Shown: piece by piece, positions 45,076-53,572 of the stretch
How positions within the stretch are numbered: position 1 is the first letter of the stretch
How the letters are laid out: every line of letters begins with the position of its first letter
DNA from: Bordetella parapertussis
GTDB taxonomy: Bacteria; Pseudomonadota; Gammaproteobacteria; Burkholderiales; SG8-39
Length of the DNA: 60,257 nucleotides
Reading direction: 5' to 3'
Assembly (NCBI GenBank): GCA_945862265.1
Contig: CAMAXP010000027.1
Coordinates: forward strand, 1-60,257
The notes under the pieces: model-generated
What the model saw: the letters and a program-made list of their open reading frames with translations, nothing else
Told to the model about the DNA's origin: nothing
Databases searched by the model: none
Program-made: the position numbers and the translations under genes

Positions 45076-45198
45076 GGCAGCCCCGCCTGCACAATTCGGC
45101 CTAAGCCATCCTCAATTCCTGAAAAAGCGGATGGCAACAATGTCCCCGCAGAACGGCTACTGGCGGGAACATTGGTCCAAAAGTGGCAGCAATTTCCC

Positions 45199-46653
45199 CT
45201 AGCCCAGCGGCACCGCCACGAAGCGGAGTGCGCCTTCGCGCTGCACCAGCAGCGCCACCGTCCTGCCGCCCTTGCCCACAAGGCTGCGCAGTTCTTCGGC
45301 TGTGTTCACCGGCTTGCCATTCAGCGAGAGGATCACATCCCCCGGCTGCAGGCCTGCGCGGGCCGCCGGGCCGTTGACGTCCTCGACGACCAATCCGCCG
45401 GCCAGTTCGGCATCACGCTTTTCGTCTGAGGTAAGCGGCCGCACCGCGAGCCCGAGCCTGCCGCCATCGGGCTTGGCCTCCGAAGCAGACGCCACTTTGG
45501 GTTCAGTCAGCTCGGTGAGCTTCGCGTTGAGGCGCTCGATGCGCCCCTTCCTCCAGACCTCGATCTCGGCCGTGGACCCCGGGGCCGCATCGCCCACCGC
45601 CATCGGCAGGTCGCTCGAGCGATTGATGGCGCGGCCGTTGAACTTCAGCACCACGTCGCCCGGCTGCACGCCCGCGCGCGCTGCCGGCCCGTCCTTCTCA
45701 AGGCCTGCGACGAGCGCACCCGCGGCCTTCGGCAGGCCGAACGATTCGACGATGCCGCGATCGACTTCCTGGATGGACACGCCAAGCTTGGCGCGGCTCA
45801 CTCGCCCGTTTGCGACCAACTGCCCCTCGACCTTCATGGCCACATCGATCGGGATTGCAAACGACAGCCCCTGGTAGCCTCCCGTGCGCGAGTAGATCTG
45901 CGAATTGATGCCGATCACCTCGCCCGCGAGGTTGAAGAGCGGCCCGCCCGAATTGCCGGGGTTGACCGCAGCATCGGTCTGGATGAAGGGCACGTAGTTC
46001 TCTTCCGGCAGCGAGCGCGACTTGGCGCTGATGATTCCCGCAGTGACACTGTTCTCGAAGCCGTACGGGGAACCGATCGCCACCACCCATTCGCCAACGC
46101 GCGAGGCTGCGGGATTGCCGATCTTCACGGTGGGCAGGCCTTTCGCATCGATGCGCAGCACGGCCACATCGGTTTTCTTGTCCACGCCCACGACCTTGGC
46201 TTCGAATTCCCGCCCGTCCGTCAGCCTCACGGTGACCTTGCTGGCCTCGGCGATCACATGTGCGTTGGTGAGGACGATGCCGTCGGCGCTGACGATGAAT
46301 CCCGAGCCTTCGCCCTGCGAGGGCTGGCGCTGCGCAGGCTGGCCGGGCACCCCGAAGCGGCGGAAGAATTCGCCGAACGGGGAGTTCTTGAGCTCCTCCG
46401 GAAGCTCGTTGGCCGCCGTGGCGGTGCCCCTGACCTTGATGTTCACAACGGCGGGGCCGTTCTGCTCGACCAGCGTGGCGATGTCGGGAAGCGGGCGCGA
46501 GGCAACGCCGAGCGGCGCAGTTGCCTGGTTCACAGGCGCATTCAGCGCATGGGCGACATTGAGGCCCGGACCGCCGTACTGGGAGAAGCCCGCCGTGACT
46601 GCGGCAGCGATGCCGGCGACGACGAAATAGGAGACAACGGATTTGCGTGACAT
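45199..46653 (-). CDS. degQ: Periplasmic serine protease, Do/DegQ (MucD/HtrA) family
   Basis: This 484-residue protease has an N-terminal membrane anchor or signal. The trypsin-like triad is visible: His in LTNAHVIAEA, Asp in DKKTDVAVLRID and Ser in NPGNSGGPLFN. Two PDZ domains follow, with SRAKLGVSIQEV and a second RLGLAVRPLTSDE. It degrades or refolds misfolded envelope proteins. I start at MSRKSVVSY, which has a GAAGGGG ribosome site nine bases upstream; a frame with 13 more codons exists. A plausible sigma-E promoter lies 40 bases before it. Confidence 0.9.
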   Translation of the reverse strand: MSRKSVVSYFVVAGIAAAVTAGFSQYGGPGLNVAHALNAPVNQATAPLGVASRPLPDIATLVEQNGPAVVNIKVRGTATAANELPEELKNSPFGEFFRRFGVPGQPAQRQPSQGEGSGFIVSADGIVLTNAHVIAEASKVTVRLTDGREFEAKVVGVDKKTDVAVLRIDAKGLPTVKIGNPAASRVGEWVVAIGSPYGFENSVTAGIISAKSRSLPEENYVPFIQTDAAVNPGNSGGPLFNLAGEVIGINSQIYSRTGGYQGLSFAIPIDVAMKVEGQLVANGRVSRAKLGVSIQEVDRGIVESFGLPKAAGALVAGLEKDGPAARAGVQPGDVVLKFNGRAINRSSDLPMAVGDAAPGSTAEIEVWRKGRIERLNAKLTELTEPKVASASEAKPDGGRLGLAVRPLTSDEKRDAELAGGLVVEDVNGPAARAGLQPGDVILSLNGKPVNTAEELRSLVGKGGRTVALLVQREGALRFVAVPLG

Positions 46654-46691
46654 GGTGCGATTCCCCTTCACAGTTGCGAGAAAGACTCGCA

Positions 46692-46720
46692 TTAGAGGGG
46701 CAGTCTGGCCACAAGTTGCC
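46692..46720 (-). promoter_or_regulatory. Possible sigma-E (RpoE) promoter of the HtrA gene
   Basis: On the minus strand GGCAACTT (46713-46720) and TCTAA (46692-46696) are about 16 bases apart, close to the RpoE pattern GGAACTT-N15/16-TCTAA with one mismatch in the -35. The start of transcription would fall about 30 bases before the ATG. The -35 overlaps a GTTGCC-T-GGCAAC palindrome. HtrA genes are classical sigma-E targets. Confidence 0.4.
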
Positions 46721-46807
46721 TGGCAACCTGTTCGGCTGTGTAAGCATTTGTTACCGTGGCGGTCGCCGCGCTAGGGTGACGCGGCTGGTACCAATCTGAA
46801 ACTAATG

Positions 46808-47110
46808 TCAGGCCTGTTTTTCGATGGAGAATGCCCCGGTCTTCTTGGTCCACGGCCAAACCTGTATTTCGGTGAAGATTCCAGCTTTTGCATAAGGATC
46901 GTCATGTGCGAAGCGACGCGCCTCCTCGACCGTGTCGAACTCGAGGATGAACATACTGCCGCGATCGACGCCGGTGTCGGAATCCATGTACGGTCCACCG
47001 AGCATGATGTTGGCGGCATATTTGCGCAGGTGATGCCGGTGTTCCTCAATCACTACCTTGCGCAGCGCGGTCTTTGAGGGGTCGTCGACCCGATGCAATA
47101 CAAACAGCAT
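46808..47110 (-). CDS. YciI family protein
   Basis: This 100-residue protein has the YciI/muconolactone-isomerase-like dimeric barrel. MLFVLHRVDDPSKTALRKVV opens it, RHHLRKYAANIMLGGPYMD follows with the conserved His, and EARRFAHDDPYAKAGIFTEI closes it. The family His/Asp pair suggests a small acid-base or dechlorination-type reaction. It lies 22 bases after the Bug receptor gene and is the last member of the aromatic catabolic operon. The ATG at 47108-47110 is chosen on family length. Confidence 0.82.
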   Translation of the reverse strand: MLFVLHRVDDPSKTALRKVVIEEHRHHLRKYAANIMLGGPYMDSDTGVDRGSMFILEFDTVEEARRFAHDDPYAKAGIFTEIQVWPWTKKTGAFSIEKQA

Positions 47111-47132
47111 TCTCCGTTTCTCCTTGTCTTGA

Positions 47133-48125
47133 TCAGTCGGGTTTGGCGCCGGATTCGCGCACGATCTGGCCCCAGCGATCGCGCTCATCACGCCAAAACT
47201 TGCCAAATTGCTCGGCGCTCATTGTCCTCGGTACCGCACCGATCGCAATCAGCCGCTCCATAACATCCGGCTGGTTCAGCGCATTATTCACTTCGCTGGT
47301 AAGGCGGCGAACAATCTCGGGCGGTGTTCCTAGCGGCACACCAAGGCCGAACCAAGTGGTCACGTTGTAGCCCGGGAAGCCGGATTCGGCCACCGTGGGC
47401 ACCCCTGGCAGCGACGGTGCGCGCTGGGCACCGGTCACGGCGATCGCGCGCAACGTCTTGTTCCGCACTGGCGGCGCCGAGCTCGTCACCGTGGCAATTG
47501 CAAATTGCACGGTACCCGCAAGCAGCGCAGTAAACATCGGCGAATCCCCTTGAAATGGAACGTGCAGCGCGTCCACGCTCGCAAGCCGCTTAAGCTGCTC
47601 CCAGGCGATGTTGCTGGTAGTACCTGAGCCTTGCGACCCGAAGTTGATTCGGTGGTCTTTTTCCTTGAGTAAACCAAGCAGCTGCGGCAGCGTATTCGCC
47701 TGCACCGCCGGATGGACAAGAATCACGCTCGGTACCCCGAACAAATAGGCAACCGGAAGAAGATCGCGAACCGGATCGAAACCCAGATTTCCGAACAGCG
47801 TAGGGTTGATTGCCGCAGTGGACGTCGCGAGAACGATTGCGCTGTAGCCATCAGGCGCCGAGCGGATCACATGCTCGGTCGCGATGTTGCCGTTCGCCCC
47901 AGGACGATTCTCCACCAGCACCTGCACGCCCATTGCATCGGTCATCTTCCGCGCCACCAGCCGCGCCACTGTATCGGTAGCACCGCCCGCCGGGAACGGG
48001 ATCACCAGGCGCACAGGCTTGGTCGGATACACCTGGGCGTGCGCCACGTGCGCATGCAAGAGAATCGGGATTCCGGCGATTGCTGCCGCTGTCACCGCCC
48101 TACGCAATATATGCATCATAGTCAT
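47133..48125 (-). CDS. Bug/TctC-type receptor of the aromatic operon
   Basis: This roughly 330-residue receptor has a signal peptide ending HVAHAQ and the opening YPTKPVRLVIPFPAGGATDT. ENRPGANGNIATEHVIRSAPDGY and LHVPFQGDSPM follow. Start at ATG 48123-48125 is favoured by GGAG six bases upstream. It lies between the Rieske beta subunit and YciI genes, so this operon contains both a Bug receptor and an ABC importer. It may act as a sensor or a capture protein for the same acid. Confidence 0.9.
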   Translation of the reverse strand: MTMMHILRRAVTAAAIAGIPILLHAHVAHAQVYPTKPVRLVIPFPAGGATDTVARLVARKMTDAMGVQVLVENRPGANGNIATEHVIRSAPDGYSAIVLATSTAAINPTLFGNLGFDPVRDLLPVAYLFGVPSVILVHPAVQANTLPQLLGLLKEKDHRINFGSQGSGTTSNIAWEQLKRLASVDALHVPFQGDSPMFTALLAGTVQFAIATVTSSAPPVRNKTLRAIAVTGAQRAPSLPGVPTVAESGFPGYNVTTWFGLGVPLGTPPEIVRRLTSEVNNALNQPDVMERLIAIGAVPRTMSAEQFGKFWRDERDRWGQIVRESGAKPD

Positions 48126-48164
48126 CAAACACTCCAACATCGAGAGGACTCAAATTAGCCCGGA

Positions 48165-48638
48165 TTAAACCGGGTTGGATAGAAGCGGCGTCACCGTATC
48201 ATTGTCCAGAACGACCCGGCGCGATCTGAAGCGGAACGCTCCCTCAACGAGGGAGATCACATCCTCGTAGTAACCAAGACAGAACAGCCGGCTATCACGG
48301 TCCGGCTCCGACTGGTAAAGCGCGAAGCTCGTCAGCGCCTTATACCTACCATCGCCTTCCTCACTGATCAGCGGTTGGCCGACAATGTGGCGATCGCGGT
48401 GAATGTTGAACACCGCCGCCTTACGAATGTACTGCACCCGGTCGCGCAGCATCGGCATTCGCTCACAGGACATCAGCACACCCTCGAATCCGAGATCAAC
48501 GTTCTCCCGAGTGGTGACCACGTACCGTCCGTCCTCGGCAAAGCACCCCGCCCACTCCTCTAGGTGATCGGTGTCGATGAAATGCGCGTTCCTCAGGATC
48601 AGATCGGCGATGCCCGCGCGCGTGTCGCTTGAAATCAT
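48165..48638 (-). CDS. Aromatic-ring-hydroxylating dioxygenase beta subunit
   Basis: This 157-residue protein has the SnoaL-like fold of Rieske beta subunits: IADLILRNAHFIDTDHLEEW, FAEDGRYVVTTREN, RMPMLRDRVQYIRKAAVFN and HIVGQPLISEE. The beta subunit gives structural support to the alpha3beta3 hexamer. It is shorter than the usual 165-190 residues but complete at both ends. It lies 18 bases downstream of the alpha gene. Confidence 0.85.
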   Translation of the reverse strand: MISSDTRAGIADLILRNAHFIDTDHLEEWAGCFAEDGRYVVTTRENVDLGFEGVLMSCERMPMLRDRVQYIRKAAVFNIHRDRHIVGQPLISEEGDGRYKALTSFALYQSEPDRDSRLFCLGYYEDVISLVEGAFRFRSRRVVLDNDTVTPLLSNPV

Positions 48639-48656
48639 TGTTTCTCCAGTTCCATG

Positions 48657-49913
48657 TCAGCGAATCGCGTTCGGCGGTTCTGTTCCCATCAACTCGCTGT
48701 AGGCCGACCAGAAGCCGCGCAATGCTAGTTCGTTCATGCGCGTCGGCGCGAATTCGGGTAGAGGACCGGTACCGCCCATTTCGAGCAGCGACACCGTGTC
48801 GCGCCGATCTTTCGTCGCCTTGTGCACCAGTTCGATCGCCTCCCCGTCCTCGGACGCGACAAAACCCGCTGGACCGCCGAGGTTCATCTGCATCAACCGG
48901 TGCTTGCGCATTTCTTCGTTGTCGTCCTCGAAGCCGAAGATGGTCCACAGCAATTCGAACGAATCCGTTCCTTTGGGACGGATCTGCCGGGTCGCGAGGT
49001 TGTTGCGAATCTGCTGGAACACCGCGTTGGGAAAGAAGGAACAGATCGCATTCCCATACTCGTAATCCGGCCCGAACTCGGGAATGAATCTGAGCACCCG
49101 CTCGTCAGCCAACGAATCCACGTTGTGGACGAGGTCGGCTTTCGTGGCAAGCGGCGCATCGAAGGTTTTCGCAGGCGTCGAATACACCAGGGAATGACGG
49201 TGTCGCGCGTCCATGTGCAGGCCACCGAGCGTCGTGGTCTTGGTAAAGAAGGTGCCAAGAAACTTGTGCAGCAGACTGCCGTGGTACTGGTCACGGCTAT
49301 TCTCGGCATACGCCTTCCAATTGCCGCGCATCTTCTGGCGCTGGTAGCCGATAATCCGCACCTTGCCGTGCATCAGGCGCGTAAGATGCGCGGCCATCAC
49401 TGGCCCGAGGTATTCGGTGAGCGGAACCGTCTCATCAGAAAAGGTGGCGAACAGGATTCCGCAAAAGCTTTCTACACGCAGTTTACGCAACGCATGATCT
49501 TCGCGGCGGAACTCTTTCGATACCCCGCCCTTACCATCGATGCCCCGCGCAAACGGAACCCCGACGAGCGCGCCGGTGGGGTCGTAGCACCACTGGTGAT
49601 AGACGCAGACATGGTCTTGCGCATTACCGCACAGTTCGCGTCGAACGATGGCGCCGCGGTGCGCGCATAGATTGACGAATGCATGTACCGTCCCCTGCGC
49701 ATCGCGGTTGTACACCACCGGGTTGACCCCTAGGTAGGTAGTGCGAAAATCCCCCGGATTCGCTATCTCGACCTCCAGTCCCATGTACATCCAGACCGGG
49801 CCTTCGAAAATGCGCTTTTGTTCAAGTTCGTAAAGGAGGGGGTCGTGATACACCGAATTCGGTACGCGCGAATAATCGTTGCGCGACCACTGGATGCTTT
49901 GCGTTTCGTTCAT
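48657..49913 (-). CDS. Rieske non-heme iron oxygenase alpha subunit
   Basis: This 418-residue protein has the Rieske centre: CAHRGA and CVYHQWCYD (Cys-His and Cys-His pairs, about residues 78-103). The catalytic iron ligands are in NSRDQYHGSLLHKFLG (two His) with a later Asp. Its layout is like anthranilate and salicylate-type oxygenases (group with alpha plus beta subunits). No ferredoxin or reductase component is adjacent. The ATG overlaps the stop of the upstream hydrolase gene (ATGA). It should add oxygen to an aromatic carboxylate or related ring. Confidence 0.9.
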   Translation of the reverse strand: MNETQSIQWSRNDYSRVPNSVYHDPLLYELEQKRIFEGPVWMYMGLEVEIANPGDFRTTYLGVNPVVYNRDAQGTVHAFVNLCAHRGAIVRRELCGNAQDHVCVYHQWCYDPTGALVGVPFARGIDGKGGVSKEFRREDHALRKLRVESFCGILFATFSDETVPLTEYLGPVMAAHLTRLMHGKVRIIGYQRQKMRGNWKAYAENSRDQYHGSLLHKFLGTFFTKTTTLGGLHMDARHRHSLVYSTPAKTFDAPLATKADLVHNVDSLADERVLRFIPEFGPDYEYGNAICSFFPNAVFQQIRNNLATRQIRPKGTDSFELLWTIFGFEDDNEEMRKHRLMQMNLGGPAGFVASEDGEAIELVHKATKDRRDTVSLLEMGGTGPLPEFAPTRMNELALRGFWSAYSELMGTEPPNAIR

Positions 49914-50779
49914 GATTTCTCCCGTTCCACCCGATTCTGCGTTGACTCGCACTCGGGAACTACATTGCCCGCCTGAGGGGTGTACTTCATCGCAAACCCC
50001 AGCGATGCACTTACAAACTCATGAAAGACCTGGAACGGCGGAAAGTGCCCTGCATTATCGAAAATAAAGAGCTCCGAGCCCTTGATCTTCTCGTGCATCA
50101 GCTTTGACGCCGCAGGTAACGTTGTTCTGTCCGCAGAACCAACAGTGATGAGCGTGGGACAGGAAATCAGGTGCAGTCTGTCCCGGGCTTCGTGCGACTG
50201 AGCTGCAGTATTCTGACCTGCAAGCCCGATCTCGGTGCCGGGATGAGGGTTCGACAGTTCCCGCCGCTTGAATTCCTGGATTCGCTCTGGATATTCATTG
50301 ACGAATTCCGGACTGAAGAAGCCGATGATCCGCGTCGCCATATCGAGATCCCGATCGCCTGACAGGATGATCTGTTTGCGCATGGCGATCCAGTTCTTTT
50401 GGTAGTCCGCGCGCCCCCCTGGGAAGCTCGAATGAAGTGCGAGGCTGTGGAGGCGATCCGAATGGCCGATGCCGAGTTCTATGCCCACCGCCCCACCGAG
50501 GGACCACCCGGAAAAATGAGCACGAGGTAAAGATAGGTGGTCGAGCAGCGCAATTACGTCCAACGCCAGGTCGCGTGTCGTGAACCCTGGCGCGGCGGCC
50601 TCGCTCTCTCCGCAACCCCGCATGTCCGGGACCAGTACGCGGAAGTAGCGGCCGAGGGCTGCCGCAGGCTCCGTCCATGCGCCGCTATGCTGGCCGAAGC
50701 CGTGCAGGAGCACCAGCGGAGTTCCGGTACCAACCTCCTGATAGTTCAGTCGCAGCCCAGCAGAGGAATATGTCGGCAT
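49910..50779 (-). CDS. Alpha/beta hydrolase (meta-cleavage or enol-lactone hydrolase type)
   Basis: This 289-residue hydrolase has LVLLHGFGQHSGAW (oxyanion region), the nucleophile Ser in FSGWSLGGAVGIELG (about residue 93), Asp in TLITVGSADRTT and the catalytic His in FDNAGHFPPFQ. It is in the MhpC/BphD/PcaD-like superfamily. Placed between the VOC dioxygenase and the Rieske alpha gene, it is the obvious candidate to hydrolyse the ring-cleavage product. It is overlapped by the Rieske alpha gene. Confidence 0.85.
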   Translation of the reverse strand: MPTYSSAGLRLNYQEVGTGTPLVLLHGFGQHSGAWTEPAAALGRYFRVLVPDMRGCGESEAAAPGFTTRDLALDVIALLDHLSLPRAHFSGWSLGGAVGIELGIGHSDRLHSLALHSSFPGGRADYQKNWIAMRKQIILSGDRDLDMATRIIGFFSPEFVNEYPERIQEFKRRELSNPHPGTEIGLAGQNTAAQSHEARDRLHLISCPTLITVGSADRTTLPAASKLMHEKIKGSELFIFDNAGHFPPFQVFHEFVSASLGFAMKYTPQAGNVVPECESTQNRVEREKS

Positions 50780-50790
50780 CTTCCTGCCCG

Positions 50791-51717
50791 CTACGCAGCA
50801 CTACGCTGGAATTCAATCACAAATCCATCGGGGTCGCGGATGATCAAGTTCGTGTTCCTGCCGTCGCCAGTCTCGGCATCCACGCTGGAGGCTCTGAGCT
50901 TGCTTACCACCGCGTCGACGTCGATGTCGGATTCAAGCTGCAACCTGAAGCTCTGCAATCCGGCAGGGGACCCTGCCGGAACCTCCACCAGAGTGAGGTC
51001 AACACGACCAAGCGCCCCGGCCAACCCGACCTCTCGCGCGGGAGAGGATGATTCACGCACGACTTTCAAGCCAGCAACTGTAACGAAGAAATTTCGCATT
51101 TCATCAAAGCGCGTCGTTGCAAACCGAGTGCCAATAATGCGACTGGGATGAACCGGTGCGCTTTCGACGCAGCGGATCGGGGGATCCACGTTGTAGTTCG
51201 TATCCGTTTTTGGCGGCTTGGCGAGCGGGTCCCACAACCCAGTCACTTCATCTTCAAAGTCGAGGTTGTAGATGCGCCGCCAGTCACGCATTTCATCCGC
51301 GTAGAATTCGTGCCCGTTGCCATCCGGATCGCTCACATAGACGCTGTGCGAGATCAGGTGGTCCACGGACCTCTGGATCGGAAACCCTGACGCAAGCGCT
51401 CGAGAGTAAGCATCGACGAGTTCCTTTTCGTTCTCCATCTCCCAGCCGAGGTGATTCAGGCCGACCGACAACCCGCGGGTCTTGGGGATCTGTAGGGTCC
51501 CATCCCGGCCATACCGATCCTTGCCGCGGGACACCTCTATGATGCCGATGTCGTGGTGGGTATTCCCGTTCGAGTGAAACCCTATCAGGATGTCGCGTTC
51601 ACGTCGCACCAGTTCGATGCCGCAAATGCCCTCGTAGAATTTGATCGACTTCTCAAGGTCAGAGACCCAGAGATTTACGTGCCCCAGTCGCCGAGGTTGG
51701 AACTTGGCTGTTTGCAT
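50791..51717 (-). CDS. Two-domain VOC family dioxygenase (catechol 2,3-dioxygenase-like)
   Basis: This 308-residue protein has two vicinal-oxygen-chelate modules. The first keeps the extradiol metal ligands: His in LGHVNLWVSDLEKS (residue 13), His in GLNHLGWEM, and Glu in SDPDGNGHEFYADE. The second module lacks the first His (IIGTRFATTRFDEM) and is probably structural. It should cleave a catechol-type ring next to the hydroxyls. It is 11 bases upstream of the hydrolase gene and 15 bases downstream of the monooxygenase gene. Confidence 0.84.
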   Translation of the reverse strand: MQTAKFQPRRLGHVNLWVSDLEKSIKFYEGICGIELVRRERDILIGFHSNGNTHHDIGIIEVSRGKDRYGRDGTLQIPKTRGLSVGLNHLGWEMENEKELVDAYSRALASGFPIQRSVDHLISHSVYVSDPDGNGHEFYADEMRDWRRIYNLDFEDEVTGLWDPLAKPPKTDTNYNVDPPIRCVESAPVHPSRIIGTRFATTRFDEMRNFFVTVAGLKVVRESSSPAREVGLAGALGRVDLTLVEVPAGSPAGLQSFRLQLESDIDVDAVVSKLRASSVDAETGDGRNTNLIIRDPDGFVIEFQRSAA

Positions 51718-51732
51718 TTCCTTCTCCTTGGT

Positions 51733-52917
51733 TCAGGAATGGAGCCTGGATTCGAGGCCCGGCAGGATTACCTCGCCAGGATGGTGGCCCCCTCGATTCA
51801 CCCAGGCCAGCTTTCGCCCGGTACGGGCCGCGCGATGAAGCAAAGACATAGTCCGGCTACGCAGCGGCTCTGTGATCGAGCCTCCCGGCAGGAGGGAATA
51901 GAAAACGACCCCGTAAAAATACGACCACCACTGGACTTCCTCGGTAATGGGCCTGCGCAACGTTTCCCATCTCCTGAGCGCTTCCGCAATATCGCCAGTT
52001 TCATCCAATGTGGATCCAAGGGCGCCGGCATTGGCAATTGCCAGACCCGCTCCCTGGCCAAGGTTTGGGGGTTGTGAGTGAACTGCGTCGCCAATAATTC
52101 CCACATGTCCGGCGCACCAGCCTGTCACCGTTGCATACATGAACTGATCATGGCGGCCGGCGAGCGGATCGATTCGCCGTAGCACTTCAGCTTCCTGAGG
52201 AAAGCGCTCGCACCAGTAGTCGATGTCCACAGGAATAGCGCTCGCACGAGGATGCTTTGCCGGACCAATAAGGTAGAGGTAGAGCTTGTCGACGCTGCAG
52301 GCGACAATCCCGAGGCGGCTCTCGCCTGACCACTGCTCGGTCGTCACCCCTTCACGCTCGCCGGGCTTGCGCGGCACGAGAATTCGAATGGCTCCTTCCC
52401 TCATCGGTTCGAGCTTTTTCAGCAGGTGAACACTTTCCCTGACCGGGGAACGAAAGCCGTCCGCTCCGATGACCAAGTCTGCGGTTGCTTCTGTGCCATT
52501 TTCAAAGAAGAGCCTGCCCTCTGCTGATGCGCTGGTAACAGTCGAGTCCGTATCGATTGTTACGCCAAGCTCGACGGCCTTTTGGGCAAGCGTACGGTGT
52601 AGATGTGATCGGAGCACTATGACCGTCTCCGCCTCGCGCAGTACCCGATGCGCAATGGTTCCGCCAGTTCGGTCAGTGATGTAACCTTTCCTAAGGATCG
52701 TGCCTCCATCGGCCAACTCGTCCATGACGCCAATGTCGTTGAGCACGATGAGACTGTTAATTTTCAGGTAGATCCCGGCACCCATCTCCCGCAGTTCGCT
52801 TGAGCGCTCGTGCACTCTTACCGACCAACCGCGCTTGGCAAGCACACACGCTGTTGTCAGGCCTGCGATTCCTGCGCCGGATATTTCGGCATGCCGCTTT
52901 TTAGGAGTGGATTCCAT
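51733..52917 (-). CDS. FAD-dependent aromatic monooxygenase (salicylate/6-hydroxynicotinate hydroxylase family)
   Basis: This roughly 394-residue flavoprotein has the GxGxxG motif ISGAGIAGLTTACVLAKRG, the DG motif VIGADGFRSPVRES and the GD motif IGDAVHSQPPNLGQG. These belong to group A single-component flavin hydroxylases, which use NAD(P)H directly to ortho-hydroxylate phenolic acids. I choose the ATG at 52915-52917, preceded by GAGGTGA, over an upstream GTG. A flavin reductase is encoded just upstream, although group A enzymes normally do not need one. Confidence 0.87.
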   Translation of the reverse strand: MESTPKKRHAEISGAGIAGLTTACVLAKRGWSVRVHERSSELREMGAGIYLKINSLIVLNDIGVMDELADGGTILRKGYITDRTGGTIAHRVLREAETVIVLRSHLHRTLAQKAVELGVTIDTDSTVTSASAEGRLFFENGTEATADLVIGADGFRSPVRESVHLLKKLEPMREGAIRILVPRKPGEREGVTTEQWSGESRLGIVACSVDKLYLYLIGPAKHPRASAIPVDIDYWCERFPQEAEVLRRIDPLAGRHDQFMYATVTGWCAGHVGIIGDAVHSQPPNLGQGAGLAIANAGALGSTLDETGDIAEALRRWETLRRPITEEVQWWSYFYGVVFYSLLPGGSITEPLRSRTMSLLHRAARTGRKLAWVNRGGHHPGEVILPGLESRLHS

Positions 52918-52927
52918 ATGGCTCACC

Positions 52928-53572
52928 TCACTTATTTGTGCTTGCCTGCATGAGTCCCGGACTATCCGCGGCGCGTTCCACGGTAAATCGATCCCCTACG
53001 CGACAGTAATCATTGCCTGCGAGCCTCCCAAGAGGATTCAAGGCAGCTACGTCCACTCGCAGTCTGGCGTCGAGAAGATCCTCGCGGCAGCGAATGGCCA
53101 CGACTTCCCCGAGCACAAGTGTCCATTTTCCGAACTCGACGTTCTGCAGGTGACGGCACTCGAATTGCGCGGGTGACTCCGCAACGCGGGGGGGGTTGAC
53201 CACCAAGTTGTCTCGTACGGCGGTGAGGCCTGCCTTTTCGAACTCATCAACGTCCGGCCCCCAATCGAGGGATGCCGTATTCACGGACTCTGCAAGGTTC
53301 GCACTTGCGATATTCACAACAAACTCACCGCTCGTGGCGATATTGCTAAGCGTGTCTTTGGTCTCATGCCCATAGCGAAGGTCTATGGAGATCGCGAGTA
53401 CTGGAGGGTCCGCAGATGCAACGGTAAAGAAGCTGAACGGGGCAAGGTTCGGAACGCCGTCGGGCGATACAGTAGAAACGAAGGCGATGGGCCGTGGCAG
53501 GACCAAGCCCGTCAGCAGTCGGTAGATGGCAGGCGCCTCGAGTTCGCTGGTCCGGAATGCGACAGTCTTCAT
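52928..53572 (-). CDS. Flavin reductase-like FMN-binding protein (split-barrel)
   Basis: This 214-residue protein has the flavin-reductase split barrel: LVLPRPIAFVSTVSPDGVPN, LAPFSFFTVASADPPVLAIS, KDTLSNIATSGEFVVNI and FECRHLQNVEFGKWTLVLGE. It belongs to the NTAB/DIM6-type group that reduces FMN for two-component monooxygenases. The true start is ATG 53570-53572, overlapping the permease stop (ATGA). The open frame runs far upstream, but that part is out of family and lies over the permease gene. Its client may be the Rieske oxygenase or an enzyme elsewhere. Confidence 0.86.
   Translation of the reverse strand: MKTVAFRTSELEAPAIYRLLTGLVLPRPIAFVSTVSPDGVPNLAPFSFFTVASADPPVLAISIDLRYGHETKDTLSNIATSGEFVVNIASANLAESVNTASLDWGPDVDEFEKAGLTAVRDNLVVNPPRVAESPAQFECRHLQNVEFGKWTLVLGEVVAIRCREDLLDARLRVDVAALNPLGRLAGNDYCRVGDRFTVERAADSPGLMQASTNK

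Noticed and set aside
45076..45198. Remnant of a restriction or HsdS-like gene after rhuM
   Set aside because: A short peptide there is vaguely suggestive, but there is too little sequence to support any family.
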